Source: Ophiostoma sp. CBS 140.51
Taxonomy: Eukaryota > Ascomycota > Sordariomycetes > Ophiostomatales > Ophiostomataceae
DNA length: 64,000 nt
Reading direction: 5' to 3'
Assembly (NCBI GenBank): GCA_029298735.1
Contig: JANSLP010000027.1
Span: 1 to 64,000, forward strand
Below, piece after piece: positions 11,343-22,486 of the stretch; the first letter of the stretch is position 1, and every line of letters starts with the position of its first letter. The notes beneath the pieces are model-generated. The model had not been told where the DNA came from, did not search any database, and was given only the letters and a program-made list of their open reading frames with translations. The position numbers and the translations under genes are program-made.

Positions 11343-14300
11343 ATGCGGTCGGTAGCAGGCAGCACGGCTGTGGCCTCCTCCTCAGGCCCAGGCGCTGTCG
11401 CGATGGCCGCGGGCTCGACCCCAGATGCAGCTGGAGGCGACGGCCGGCAGCAGCAACACCGGCACCACCCTTTGCAGCAGGAACAGACGCACGATTCGAA
11501 GCCGAGCCTGCACATCTTGCAGACCCAAGGCCAAGGCCAGGGCCAGAGTCAAAACCAGAGTCATACCCAGCAGCAGTCGCATCAACAGTCACAACAACAG
11601 ATCCTCGATTCTGACAGCGGCGACGGCGACGACGGCGACGACAGAAGCGATGTTGACGGTGATGATGACGGCGGCGGCGCCCGCAGCGGCAAGCGGAAGC
11701 GGCCTATCTCAGTCTCGTACGTATTGCACAGTTCATGCATTCTGATATTATCATATTCTCGGTTGCTTTCCTTCTTACCTCCCCCTTTCTTTTCGTGTGT
11801 TTTTCGTGTTCTACTTTCGTTTTCGTTGTATCATGTCTATTCTCGTCCATCGTTCTCGCGCATCCCAGCCCATCTCTGTTCATCCTCGCTCATCCCCGTG
11901 CATCCCCGTGCATCCCCGTGCATTGTCTTTGATTTCTCATTTCTCTGGGTTTTTTCTGGGTCCCTTGGACCGTCTTTGCCACTCCTGGATCCCCTCTCCT
12001 CTCTTTTCTCTCTGCACACCCCCTACACCCCCTACCCCGTCACTTCAAAGGCATCCTTCGTCGTCTAGTGCCATGTGTGTGAACTTCTGTTGAATATTGC
12101 CTCTCGCATCTCGGGTTCATGCCCTCCGTGACGATCCCTTTGTCCTCGCAAGCTCCCTCTCCAAGTCTCCATGCTTCCATGCTTCCATGCCTTCGCCCAC
12201 GCTTCTCCATACTCCCCTCACACCCCCACACTCACACCGTACCCTCCCCTCCCTTGCATCTTCCCGGATCTGCCCGTTGTCAACCTGTGTCTAGTTCCCC
12301 TCCTTGTTTCCATGTCAGTGAGACACGCGTCAGGTTGCCATGTCAGTGTGTTTGTGGTTCTTGGAAATTTGTTGGCTCCGGATACTTCGAGTTCTCAGTG
12401 CTCGTGCGCTGCACGCGGCCCGCCCTTGTCTATCCACCTGCTTCCCGTCTTAATCCCAATCTTCCGTCAATCAATGTTGTCGTTGCTTTCCCCACGCGTT
12501 TCAGCCTCTTCCTGGCATTCCTGACACATCTCAACCTTATATTTATCCACAAGGCGGACGGCCTGCTGTCCATCATCATGGCTGCTGCTGCCGCCTATCA
12601 GTCTCCCCCGGCTGCTGTTACCGAGACCGCCGACGCCACGTCCCAGTCGGACGACAGCGCCGATGAGTCGCCGCCGCTCAAGAAGCGTGCCGTCAAGAGA
12701 GAACATCCGCAAGCTAACCTGACCGGCAACCCCAGATGCGAGCTCTGCAAGCAAAGAAAAGTAAGTAACGATGCGCCTCGTGGATCATGATGATCACGAC
12801 GATCATGGCCCTCACCGAATACAACATGACTTGGCCTAAGGTACTAACAGTTGGACTCAGGTAAAATGTGACCGAGGTCAGCCGTCGTGCGGCTGGTGCA
12901 CGCGCAACGGTGCAACATGCGAGTACAAGGAACGGAAGAAGCCCGGTCTTCGTGCTGGCTACGGTCGCGAGCTGGAAGCACGGCTCGACAAGCTCGAAGC
13001 CATCTTGCGCAAGCACTCCGAAGTTCTCCATATCACCTTTGATGCCTCCGGCAACCCCATCAGCTCGTCCGTCAGCATCCCATTACCACCAAACTTCCAG
13101 AACCCAGCCACAATCGGCAATGGGCGGCCAGGAAGTGTCCATGGCAGCCTGGCTAGTGGTGAGGACCGGGGCACACCGCAGGACCATGCAGCGGCCTCGG
13201 CGATCTTCAACCGCGTCGATACCGCTCAAACACCCCAGGCGGAAGCAGCACTCTTCCTCCAGAAGCCGTCTACAGTACCCTTCGCACCGAGCTCGGCACC
13301 ATCAGGAGGCCCCCCTGGTATGCCTGGCCGTGGCGGCAGCGTCAACAGTATGGACATGACCATGGCATCACCTGGTGCTATGAACAATGCCAACGCCCCA
13401 TATGGTGCAGGAAGCGGCCCCATCTCTGGCATCTCACCATCACACCACTCACAACCCTCTCCTCTCTCGACCCCGGCGGCACGAGAATACTATGGAGCCA
13501 GCGCCCCCCCAGGAGTGGGCACTGGCGGCACCACGACCTCCTCGCCCATGATGAACATGGCACCTAGCAACAAGTCCCATCTCGGTTCTGACCAGGACCT
13601 CCCTCCCTACGATCTTTCATACGCCCTGGTCGACCTTTACTTCAAGCACATCAACACATGGTGCCCGCTTTTGCAGCGGAATCCGACCATCGAGGCGCTG
13701 TTTGGCGCAGCAATGACCGACGAGACAAACAAGATTCTTCTGCACGCCATTGTCGCAACAACGCTGCGCTTTTCTACCGATGCGCGGCTCACAGAGGAGA
13801 AGCGCCAGCGCTACCACGACATCTCCAAGAACCGTGTGCTGCTCTACGGCATGGAAAACTCGTCTGTTAAGGCGCTCCAGGCTATGGTCATTCTGGCGCT
13901 CGACTTCTGCGGCAGCAGCAACGGCCCGCCAGGATGGAACATCATGGCACTCATCACCCGTGCAGTCGTCCAGCTTGGCCTCGCTGTCGAGACCAACTCC
14001 TTCTCCGTCTCCCCTAACTACACATCCATCTACACTCTGCGGGCTATGATCCTGCCAGAACCCAAGGACTTTATCGAAGAAGAGTCGCGCCGGCGTCTTT
14101 TCTGGGTCATTTACTTGCTCGACCGCTACGCTACCATCGCGACCGCCTTCGAGTTTGCGCTCGACGACCGGGAAATTGACCGCACACTGCCTTGCCGTGA
14201 CGACCTTTGGGCACGCAACCAAAAGGTCGAGACTCGACTCTTCCACACTGACCACACACGGGGTGGCATCAACGAAGGACCGGGTAGCCTTGGCGCAAAC

Positions 14301-15704
14301 GGCTTCGAGCCCGAGGCCGGTGGTCCCAGCGGCTCCAACGGGAAACCCGAGAACCTTGGCGCCTTTAGCTACTATATTGAGATACTCGGGATCTTGACCA
14401 AGATCCACAACTTCCTCAAGCAGCCGGTAGATATCTCCTCGCTTAGCGACGTTGAGCAGTGGCAGATGCGGTACCGCGAGCTCGACCAGACGCTCAACTC
14501 GTGGAAGGTTGGCCTGCCAGGCGAGTACGGCAACATGTCCAAGCTCTTCCAGCCCAACTGCGCCAAGGTCGTCAACTGCGGCTGGGTTATGCTGCACATT
14601 ACCTACCACACCGCTATTATTCGTCTACACTCGTCTTCGGCCTACCCGACGACACGTTCGCCCATCTTCACACCGAGCTACTCAGCCAGCCAACGTTGCC
14701 ACAGCGCCGTCGAGAACATTGGCACGCTTTGCGAGTTTGTCGTCTCCAACAATTTGCTGCCCAAGCTCGGCCCCCCGTTCGCTTTCTCGCTCTGGGTGGC
14801 CGCCCGCCTGTACCTTGTGCACGGCTCGACCGTCGAGCACAAGTTGAGTGCCCGCGTGTATTTTTTCGTGGACACGCTCCGCGCCATGGGCCGTTACTGG
14901 CCTGTGGCAGGTCGGTACTGCGCCCTTCTGCAGCGCGTTCTCGACGAGCACAGCGACAGTGAACGGCACGGTGACAACGTGACACCCAACAGTGTGCAGA
15001 TCTTGGCCGACATGCGCCGTACGGCATTCGATCTCGACCTGCTGATCGGCCGCCAACCACGCCACATTGCCGGCGGCAATGCCTTCATGGCCAGCCACCC
15101 GTTCGGCCACTACGGCCATGACGGTAGTGTGCCCAACGGCAGCGGAGCCGACGGTAGTAACGGCGGCCTCGGCCATACCAATGCCATCGGTAGCCACATG
15201 ATGAGCCGCTTCCCGAGCCACACACCGGCACGGACACCACAGCCCAACGAGCTCGAGTACCTCGACGTGTTTGATTTCTTCAACGTCCCGCGCCTGCCTT
15301 TTGGCATGCCGACGGAGATGAGCGGCAGCGGCATTCATATCGTGTCCGGTATCGGCGGCGGACCCCTGACCGGCGGTGGTGGTCCCAACAACCAGGGCGG
15401 CACCAACAACAACGCCTCCAACAATGCCAACGGTACGGGTGCGGGCAACGCCGACCCGAACGCTGCCAACAACAACGGCAGTGCTACCACCAACGGTAAC
15501 GCGGGCGGTGATAGTTCCGCCGCCGCCGCCGCAGACAACGCCGCCGCAGCAGCGGCAGCAGCGGCCAACAACGCCAATGCCGTCAGTGCCAACAACAATG
15601 GTGGCGCCTCGTTTGGTAACGAGTTTAACATTACCGATTTTATGATTGATGCAAATCGCGACTGGCTGTACAAGCAGGACGGTACCAATAAGTACATGAC
15701 GTGA
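11343..15704 (+). CDS. Zn2Cys6 transcription factor with fungal TF domain
   Basis: Fungal binuclear-cluster regulator of 1080 residues. Exons are 11343-11716, 12736-12760 and 12861-15704. Splicing joins KRKRPISVS to CELCKQRK and then VKCDRGQ, giving a perfect C-X2-C-X6-C-X6-C-X2-C-X6-C cluster at residues 126-153, followed by the linker GLRAGYGRELEARLDKLE. Residues 36-88 are Gln-rich and 90-112 acidic. The fungal-specific TF (middle homology) domain starts around the YALVDLYFKHINTWCP block. The C-terminus has long Asn/Gly and Ala tracts (about residues 960-1055). The block style recalls the CLR-2/ClrB/ManR group of polysaccharide regulators, but this is from memory and unproven. The first intron is 1019 nt, unusually long for this window, and hides an alternative start at 12578. 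Confidence 0.88.
11717..12735 (+). promoter_or_regulatory. Long first intron / candidate internal promoter of the regulator
   Basis: A 1019-nt segment between a GTACGT donor and a CCCCAG acceptor. The left two thirds are pyrimidine-rich, as promoters and leaders are elsewhere in this window. It includes decamer repeats at 11881-11923 and a CATGCTTC triplet near 12168-12192. The right end (12578-12735) is an open frame starting at ATG. That frame reads through the acceptor into the zinc-cluster exon without a shift and contains a basic LKKRAVKREH stretch. This suggests an internal promoter with a second first exon, though a 5' UTR intron is an alternative. Confidence 0.5.
11881..11923 (+). repeat. 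Short tandem repeat, CATCCCCGTG unit
   Basis: Three exact 10-bp copies (11891-11920), preceded by a degenerate copy and followed by a partial one, inside the long intron of the Zn2Cys6 gene. Similar CATCC-containing words extend to the left. It is a small minisatellite with no obvious coding role. Confidence 0.8.
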
Positions 15705-16602
15705 GGTCTGTAGGACCATCGTTTTAAATTTGATTCAATTTTGGGGGGATTTTACTTCTTGTTTATATTATATCCTGCACAAAGGGGTTCGTTTATTTTA
15801 TCTTATTATTTTCTTGGGCACCAAAAATTGGAAAGAAAAAGGGGCAAGCATTTGGAGAGGCAGTTGATTTCACAAGTCTCACAGTTTTCATCTCAATTTG
15901 TTTGGGAAAAGTTTTTTAAGGATCTCACAATATGGGAAAGGGACCCACGCTGGTGAACAGTATTATATGAAAGGGCGTATCGATGATGGTTATAGTAAAA
16001 TAATCAAAGTCAAGTTGCAATTTTTGGAAAGATGGAATGAATGTCAGATGAAAAAAGCTTATTTTCAAAAGCTTATTTTGCACTGTGCAGATTGCCAAGA
16101 ACGTGCGATGACAAACGCAAGTGAGATAGAACGCGAGATACATGTATAGATCGTGAACGTAATAAATAAAAGCAAAAGCTTCCATGCAATAGACGCAAAG
16201 GTCGTGTAAACAAACTAGCCCTTTTTGTAAATCCTCCAGAGAAGAACAACGGACGCCCTCAAAGAGGAGGGAGAGATAAATGAAGGCAAGAAAAGAAACA
16301 CTTTCGATATCCTGTTCGTATTTATCCCTCTGCACGCACATCGTCCTTCTTCGTAAACACCATGGCCATATTTTTTGGTCCCCAGAGCCAGTTCCTTCTC
16401 ATTTATAAATTGAAGTCGGCTGAACATGATTTGGAAAAACACAAAAGATGCAAATTAAATTTCAACATAAAATGGCAAGAAGAAAGAAATATGAAAATGC
16501 GAAAAAAAAAAGATCATTTGAATTTTTGCTTGAAAATTTGTTTGTGTTCTTTCGTTTCTTTTTTTGTTTTTGACTTTTGCCTTTTCGAGGGGCAGACTAC
16601 GT
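15705..16602. other. Convergent intergenic region, A+T-rich
   Basis: This separates the 3' ends of the Zn2Cys6 regulator (+) and LEU1 (-). It is A+T-rich with many A and T runs, as expected for two facing 3' UTRs and polyadenylation regions. Small open frames here have no family features. Confidence 0.55.
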
Positions 16603-19307
16603 CTACCACTCCAGAGGCTCCTTCAGCTCCTCGCCACGGTTGGTTTTTGGTACCGGAATAGCCTTGGCCAGCAGCTGGCCGTTGCGGCCGCGCTTCAGGT
16701 AGGCCTTGCCGTCCAGCCAGGGGGTATCGCGGGTCATCTTCTTTTCAAAGGTGGCAATCTTGTCCTCCATCTGCATGGTCAGGCCAATGTCGTCCAGACC
16801 GTTGACCAGGCAGTGTTTGCGGAACTCCTCAACGTCGAAACTGCAAATGGTCTTGCCCTCGGCAGTCTTGATCAGCTGGTTGGGCAGGTCAATCTCGACC
16901 TCACGGCCGGCGCGGCCCTCGACAGCAATGGCCTCAATGTCGGCGGGGTTCTTGATGGGGATCATGAGCATGCCGTTCTTAAACGAGTTGTTGAAGAAGA
17001 TGTCGGCAAACGAGGGAGCGATGACGCTGCGGATACCGAAATCGTTCAGGGCCCAGGGAGCGTGCTCACGTGAGGAGCCACAGCCAAAGTTGGGGCCGGT
17101 GACGACCAGGATCTTGGCGTTGCGGTAGGGCTCCTTGTTCAGCTCAAAGTTGGGGTTCTCCTCGCCGTTGGGCAGGTAGCGCCAGTCGTTGAACAGGGCC
17201 TTGCCCAGACCAGTGCGCTTGATGGTCTTCAGGAACTGCTTGGGGATGATGGCGTCGGTGTCGACGTTAGTGCGCTCCATGACGGCAGCGATACCGCGGT
17301 GGACGGTGAAGGTCGGCAGACCGGCAGATGAACCGTGGCCGGCGACGGACGTGTTGGTGTGGGGAGCATTGTCCTCGGGCTGATCGGTGATGTGCTCCTT
17401 CTCGGCGTCATCCTCCTCGACGCGCTCGTCGACATGGGGCTTGCCGGTCGACTCAGTGGTGTTGGCGCGGAAGGCATCGATGTGCGGGCTGGCGGTGTAC
17501 TGGGTCAGTTTCCGGACATCGGCCAGCATCCCGACAATAGCGGCGGCGGCGGCCATGACGGGGCTCATCAGGTGAGTGCGGCCTTGGGAGCCCTGGCGAC
17601 CCTCGAAGTTGCGGTTGGAGGTACTGGCGCAGCGCTCCTTGGGCGACAGGATATCGGGGTTCATGCCCAAGCACATACTGCAACCAGCCTCACGCCACTC
17701 GAAACCGGCGTCGACAAAGACCTTGTCTAGGCCCTCCTCCTCAGCCTGGGTCTTGACGAGACCGGAGCCGGGGACCACCATGGCGCGCTTAACGTTGGCG
17801 GCAATCTTGCGGCCCTTGACGACCGAGGCGGCGGCGCGCAGATCCTCAATACGCGAGTTGGTGCACGAGCCGATGAAAACCTTGTCGATGGGGATCTCCT
17901 CCATGGGGGTACCGGCGGTCAGGCCCATGTACTCCAGCATGCGACGGCCAGTGGCCTTCTTGGACTCGGTGGCGAAAGTCTCAGGGTCGGGAACGACGCC
18001 GTTGATGGGGACGACGTCCTCGGGGCTGGTACCCCAGGTGACGGTGGGAATAATGTCCTTGCCGTCAATGAAGACGTCAATGTCGTACTTGGCACCAGGG
18101 TCGGACTGCAGGCTCTTCCAGTAGGCCGTGGCGCGGTTCCACTCCTCAGAGCCGAACTTGGGGGCCAGGGGACGGCCCTTGAGGTACTCGAAAGTGATCT
18201 CATCGGGAGCGACCATACCAGCACGGGCACCACCCTCAATGGACATGTTGCAGATGGACATACGGGCCTCCATGGACAGGTTGCGGATGACAGAGCCGCA
18301 GAACTCGATAACGGCACCAGTGCCGCCGGCCGTGCCGATCTTGCCAATGACGTGCAGGACAACGTCCTTGGAGCTGACACCGGGGGCCAGCTCGCCGTCA
18401 ACCTGGACACGCATGTTCTTGCTGCGCTTGGTGATCAGGCACTGGGTGGCCAGGACGTGCTCGACCTCGGAGGTACCGATACCGAAAGCCAGGGCACCGA
18501 AAGCACCGTGGGTGGAGGTGTGGCTGTCACCGCAGACGACAGTGGTGGCGGGCAGAGTGAAGCCCTGCTCGGGGCCGATGACGTGGACAATGCCCTGACG
18601 CTTGTCGCCCAGGCCAAAGTATGTGATGCCGAAGTCCTTGACATTTTCCTCGAGGGTGACGCACTGGGTGCGCGAGTCGTCCTCCTGGATGAAGCTGGCG
18701 ATGTCCTTCAGGGTTTTCCGCGACGAGGTGGGGATGTTCTAAATTGTTAGGACGGGAAGTTATTGAAACTGAAGCATGCTTGAAGACTTACGTGATCGGT
18801 GGTGGCGAGGGTGCAGTCGGGCCTCCGGACCTTGCGGCCAGCGTTCTTCAGGCCCTCAAAGGCTTGCTGGAAAAGGAAGAGATGTTAGTGGTTGAGCACA
18901 AAAAGTGGACGTGACGCAGCTGTGGTGCGACAGGCCTGCAGGCTGCGAGGCATTGTTATGCGCTCGATCTCTGCATGCACTCGCCGGCGATCACAGAAGG
19001 ATGCGATGCCGGCGGCCTTTCCTCCTCTTTTTGTATGGGGTTTTGTTCGATAACTTACCGGCGAGGTGACTTCGTGGACGAGATGACGGTCTATAGGAGA
19101 GAGAGAGAAAAGAAACGAGTCAGCGAAGGTCCTTGTACAGCTTGGTCATGATCCTTTTCTCTTCGGCAGCGACCGGCCAAAATGGGACAAAATGGACAAA
19201 AACCTACCAATGTACAGCAGTAGGGTGCCGTCCAGCTTCTCGTCGACAATGTGGTCGCCCAGGACCTTGTCGTAGAGGGTTCGTGGTGCGCTCTCAACTC
19301 CAGGCAT
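16603..19307 (-). CDS. LEU1: 3-isopropylmalate dehydratase (isopropylmalate isomerase)
   Basis: Interconverts 2- and 3-isopropylmalate in leucine biosynthesis using a [4Fe-4S] cluster. It is 780 residues in four exons: 19208-19307, 19059-19090, 18792-18866 and 16603-18738. Every junction has a GTRRGT-type donor and AG acceptor, and the frame is continuous. The aconitase-type domain carries VVCGDSHTSTHGAFGALA, the cluster ligands Cys361 (GSCTNS), Cys422 and Cys425 (AGCSMC), and a LeuD swivel domain with GPNFGCGSSREHAPWAL. It is a single chain as in other fungi, with normal length. It starts MPGVES with no mitochondrial presequence, so it is cytosolic. No clear Leu3-type CCGGNNCCGG site was spotted upstream. 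Confidence 0.97.
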
Positions 19308-22300
19308 TGTGACTGTGTGTATGGGGGTATATGGGAGAGAAGAGGAAAGAAGAAGCAGAAAAGGAGGAGAATGAAAAGAAGATGGAAGGAAGAAGAGATC
19401 AAGTCTCGAAATGTGTGAAGATGTATGTGTAATGGGAAGAGAAGGAGAGAGACAGGGCCTTGGCAGAGACAAAAGGGCCAGTCAGGAGGTTTAATATCGT
19501 GTTAGACGGAGGACGTCGTAAAGGAACTAGGGAGAAACGAGAAGAAAGAAAGCCGAGAATCCAAAAGGAATAAAAATGGACAAGCCGGGCTGAGGACAAG
19601 GAAGAAGGGAAGCTAAAATAGCAAAATGGAGGGAAGGAGGGTGGGTGGGTGTGCGAAGCTGATATCAAGTTCCGGGAAGGAAAGAATGATGTGAAGCCCC
19701 TCAAAAAACTTCCGGTATTGCAGTTTCTTCTTTCCCGCGTTTCTAGATCTTTAGATGAAAGTGCTTTCTTTTTTTTGAGAACCAAACCAAGAGACGGAAG
19801 GAACGATCTACTATTTAACATTTCACCAAAAGAAGGCACGAACAGACACAAGTTCAATGAGGCAAGAGCAACCGGCACAGCCAGGAAAGGGAGCCAGGCG
19901 CGAACGACGCAATTCGCCTCCTTGTCACAGGCGGTCCCGTCGCCAATCTCACAAAGAGCTTTCCAAGCAAATAGAGCCCCCCCAGAAAGCCAAAAACCCA
20001 CGAAACAAGCCCCTCGATGGCTCATGAGTCGACACTAAAAATGTTCACTTATTTTTTTGCGCATTGTCGGTTTCGCCGCACACACAAGTGTCAAGACAGC
20101 TTGACGCCGATGATCGGAGGGCCCTCAACGCTGGTCCGGTAGACGGAACGGTGGCCTAGTTTTGCGATTTTGGCGCGCCTTCTCTCATCAAAATTTGCTG
20201 CTGAACATAAAAAAATCAGCTAAAAAAACGCGGGGTTGACTGATTGAGAATTGGCCCACGCAGATTGGCTGAACGAAGAGCCGCTGTTCCCTTTTACTGG
20301 AGCCTTTTCTGGGTCTTCTGGGTTCGTTCTGCAGTCGGTCTTGCCTTCCTTGTCTTTTTTGTCGACAAGTTGGCCTTTTGAGGCAGGAGAGCGTGAAGCA
20401 GGTTTGCGTGGGTCCCAGCCTGCGGCACCTGCAGTAGCAGGATGCGCCTTCCTATTTCTCACTTCTCATTTTTCTAGACTGTGACTGGCAGTTGCTGCTC
20501 GCTGCTCTTTGCCCGGAACAGCTTTTGCACCACTTACCCCTTCCGTAACTGTGCTTTCATGTCGCGTCATATGACGAGTACACGTCGCAGAAGTAACCCA
20601 ACAGTTTCGAGGGAAGAAAGAGAGTAAAAGCAAGACATTCTGAACACCAAGTACAAGTTTGGGGATCGAGTAGGGCACGAGAATCGAGGGCGAGGACTGT
20701 TGCAGTTTGCGTTCACCGGTCCAGCCTCAAGTGACGTAATTTTGGTATGTCCGGGATGCAGGCCGAGGGCGTTGCAACAAGGAAGGAGCGAAGCGCACGT
20801 GACTGGCATCTGTCAACTCTAGATGGCGATGTCAAGACAGCAAGATGCGGCGGAGATTCCGGGTATCTCGCAAACCATCTCCTAGAAGAAACAGAAAATA
20901 ACCAGTAGATTGAAACGAAAAAAGAGACGAGAAAGCGGAGACATCCCCACGACAAGATGACCTATCTGGGATGCTGGATTCCCGCGAGTAAGATCCAGGG
21001 CCCGTTCAGGCACCGGTTGGTAGCGCATAACGGCGCCGAGTCGCTCTTGCCGGCCGATGCCTGTGCCTGTGTCTTTTGGCAGTTGGCTGTTGCCAGTTGT
21101 GTACATTAGACATGTACACAGTATCTTGTTGTCTCCAACGTGCCGTCGTATGCCGAGAAGCTATCCAGCTATCGCAACACCATCATCACCGCCTTTTTGC
21201 TATTCTGTTTGTGCACTTGTGCTCGAACCAGCTGTGCATGGATCTGCATCTTTTCGTATCTTACTGTGTACACCTTTTTGCATTTTGATTGCCTGCCCAC
21301 CCATTCCACGACCCCTGCCCTGCGGCTCGTCCCTCATTGCCCAGTGTTTCCGATTTCATATTGCAAAGTTGTCCGGTAAACATCAACCTATCTTTGAGAT
21401 ACACAAGCATTTGTTCCTTCTGCTCATGAGGGTATTCATGTCAACTTTTCTTGCCAAAACGTGTCTCAATGGCAATGGGCGGTATCGGCCTAGGTGTTTG
21501 CCCCACAGCTTTATATTCTCAACCAAAAAAGAACGTTTTCCCCAAGAACCCCACTCTGACTGGCCTGGATTGTTGCGTGCATTACTCTCGTCCCCCGCCA
21601 TTTCGGACCTAGGACCGATTGCTGTAGGGCAAAGGAGGAAAATAGAAAGGAAAGTGTGTCCGTCCAATGTCCCATGAGCCATGTATCTTTTGACAGCCCA
21701 GCGGCCAGGCCAAAAAAAGTACGACAGTTCTGTTCCGTGCCCCGTCTTTTGTCTTTTTGGCACGTTCTCCCCGTATGATAAACCATCAATGTGTTATTGG
21801 CTGTGACCGGGGGGGTGTGATCGTGCCATTTGGAGGGTCGAGGGGTCGAGAAGCTGTCTCTCTACCCTTTCAGCCTGTGCCTCTCTTTCTCGCAGGTGCG
21901 ATCTCGGAGCAAGCTCCTAGGAGAGTGACTACGACCCCGGAGAACACATTTCCACACACAACGACGAAAAGGATACGACCCATCTGTACAGATCGGCAAA
22001 AAAGGAGTCGGGAGCTAAAAAGTAAATATTGACAATCAGAGAAGGTCGTTGCAGATGTGTGGAAACAAAAGAAAGAAAGAAACGTAAATCTGCAAATCTG
22101 CAAATCCGCCGCCAGAATTCAGTCATTCACAAATTGGCCACTGGCTTCATTTAGGAAACGTTTTTTGTCAATTAGAAAGTGCCCGTAATGACTCGTTTTT
22201 TGTGACTTCTGCTTGAATTGCTTTCGACTGTCAGAAAGACAGCTCCGGTCTACGGAGGCCCGGCTCTCAGAAGCTTGGCTCTTTGGTACGGTGCCGAGGG

Positions 22301-22486
22301 AGCTATGACCACAAGAGAGCTTTAACTGGGTACTGTTCGACGACAGCCTTGCGATGTCTTTTGATAATGCACGTTTATGTTTTTTTTTTTTTTTTTTCAT
22401 GATGATAATTTTGTGCCATTTATTCCGTAGTAATGCTCTTGTAAAAATACTCTGCAAAACACTGCAAATGCTCCTACACTCTCTAC
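19308..22486. other. Intergenic, 3.2 kb, LEU1 upstream region
   Basis: Upstream and leader sequence of LEU1 on the left, 3' flank of the next minus-strand gene on the right. Purine-rich on the + strand (pyrimidine-rich in LEU1 sense) near 19310-19700. It contains an 18-base T run at 22380-22397. Open frames of up to ~210 codons (for example 19399-20025 - and 21057-21677 +) show no motifs and biased, low-complexity composition. I find no supported gene. Confidence 0.5.
22380..22397. repeat. T18 homopolymer
   Basis: An uninterrupted run of 18 T on the + strand, about 90 bp downstream of the stop of the minus-strand gene that ends at 22487. Such runs are prone to length error in sequencing. Confidence 0.9.

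Noticed and set aside
13617..15719. Two ~330-345-codon open frames antisense to the Zn2Cys6 gene
   Set aside because: Shadows of the GC-rich coding exon; no splice structure and no family motif.
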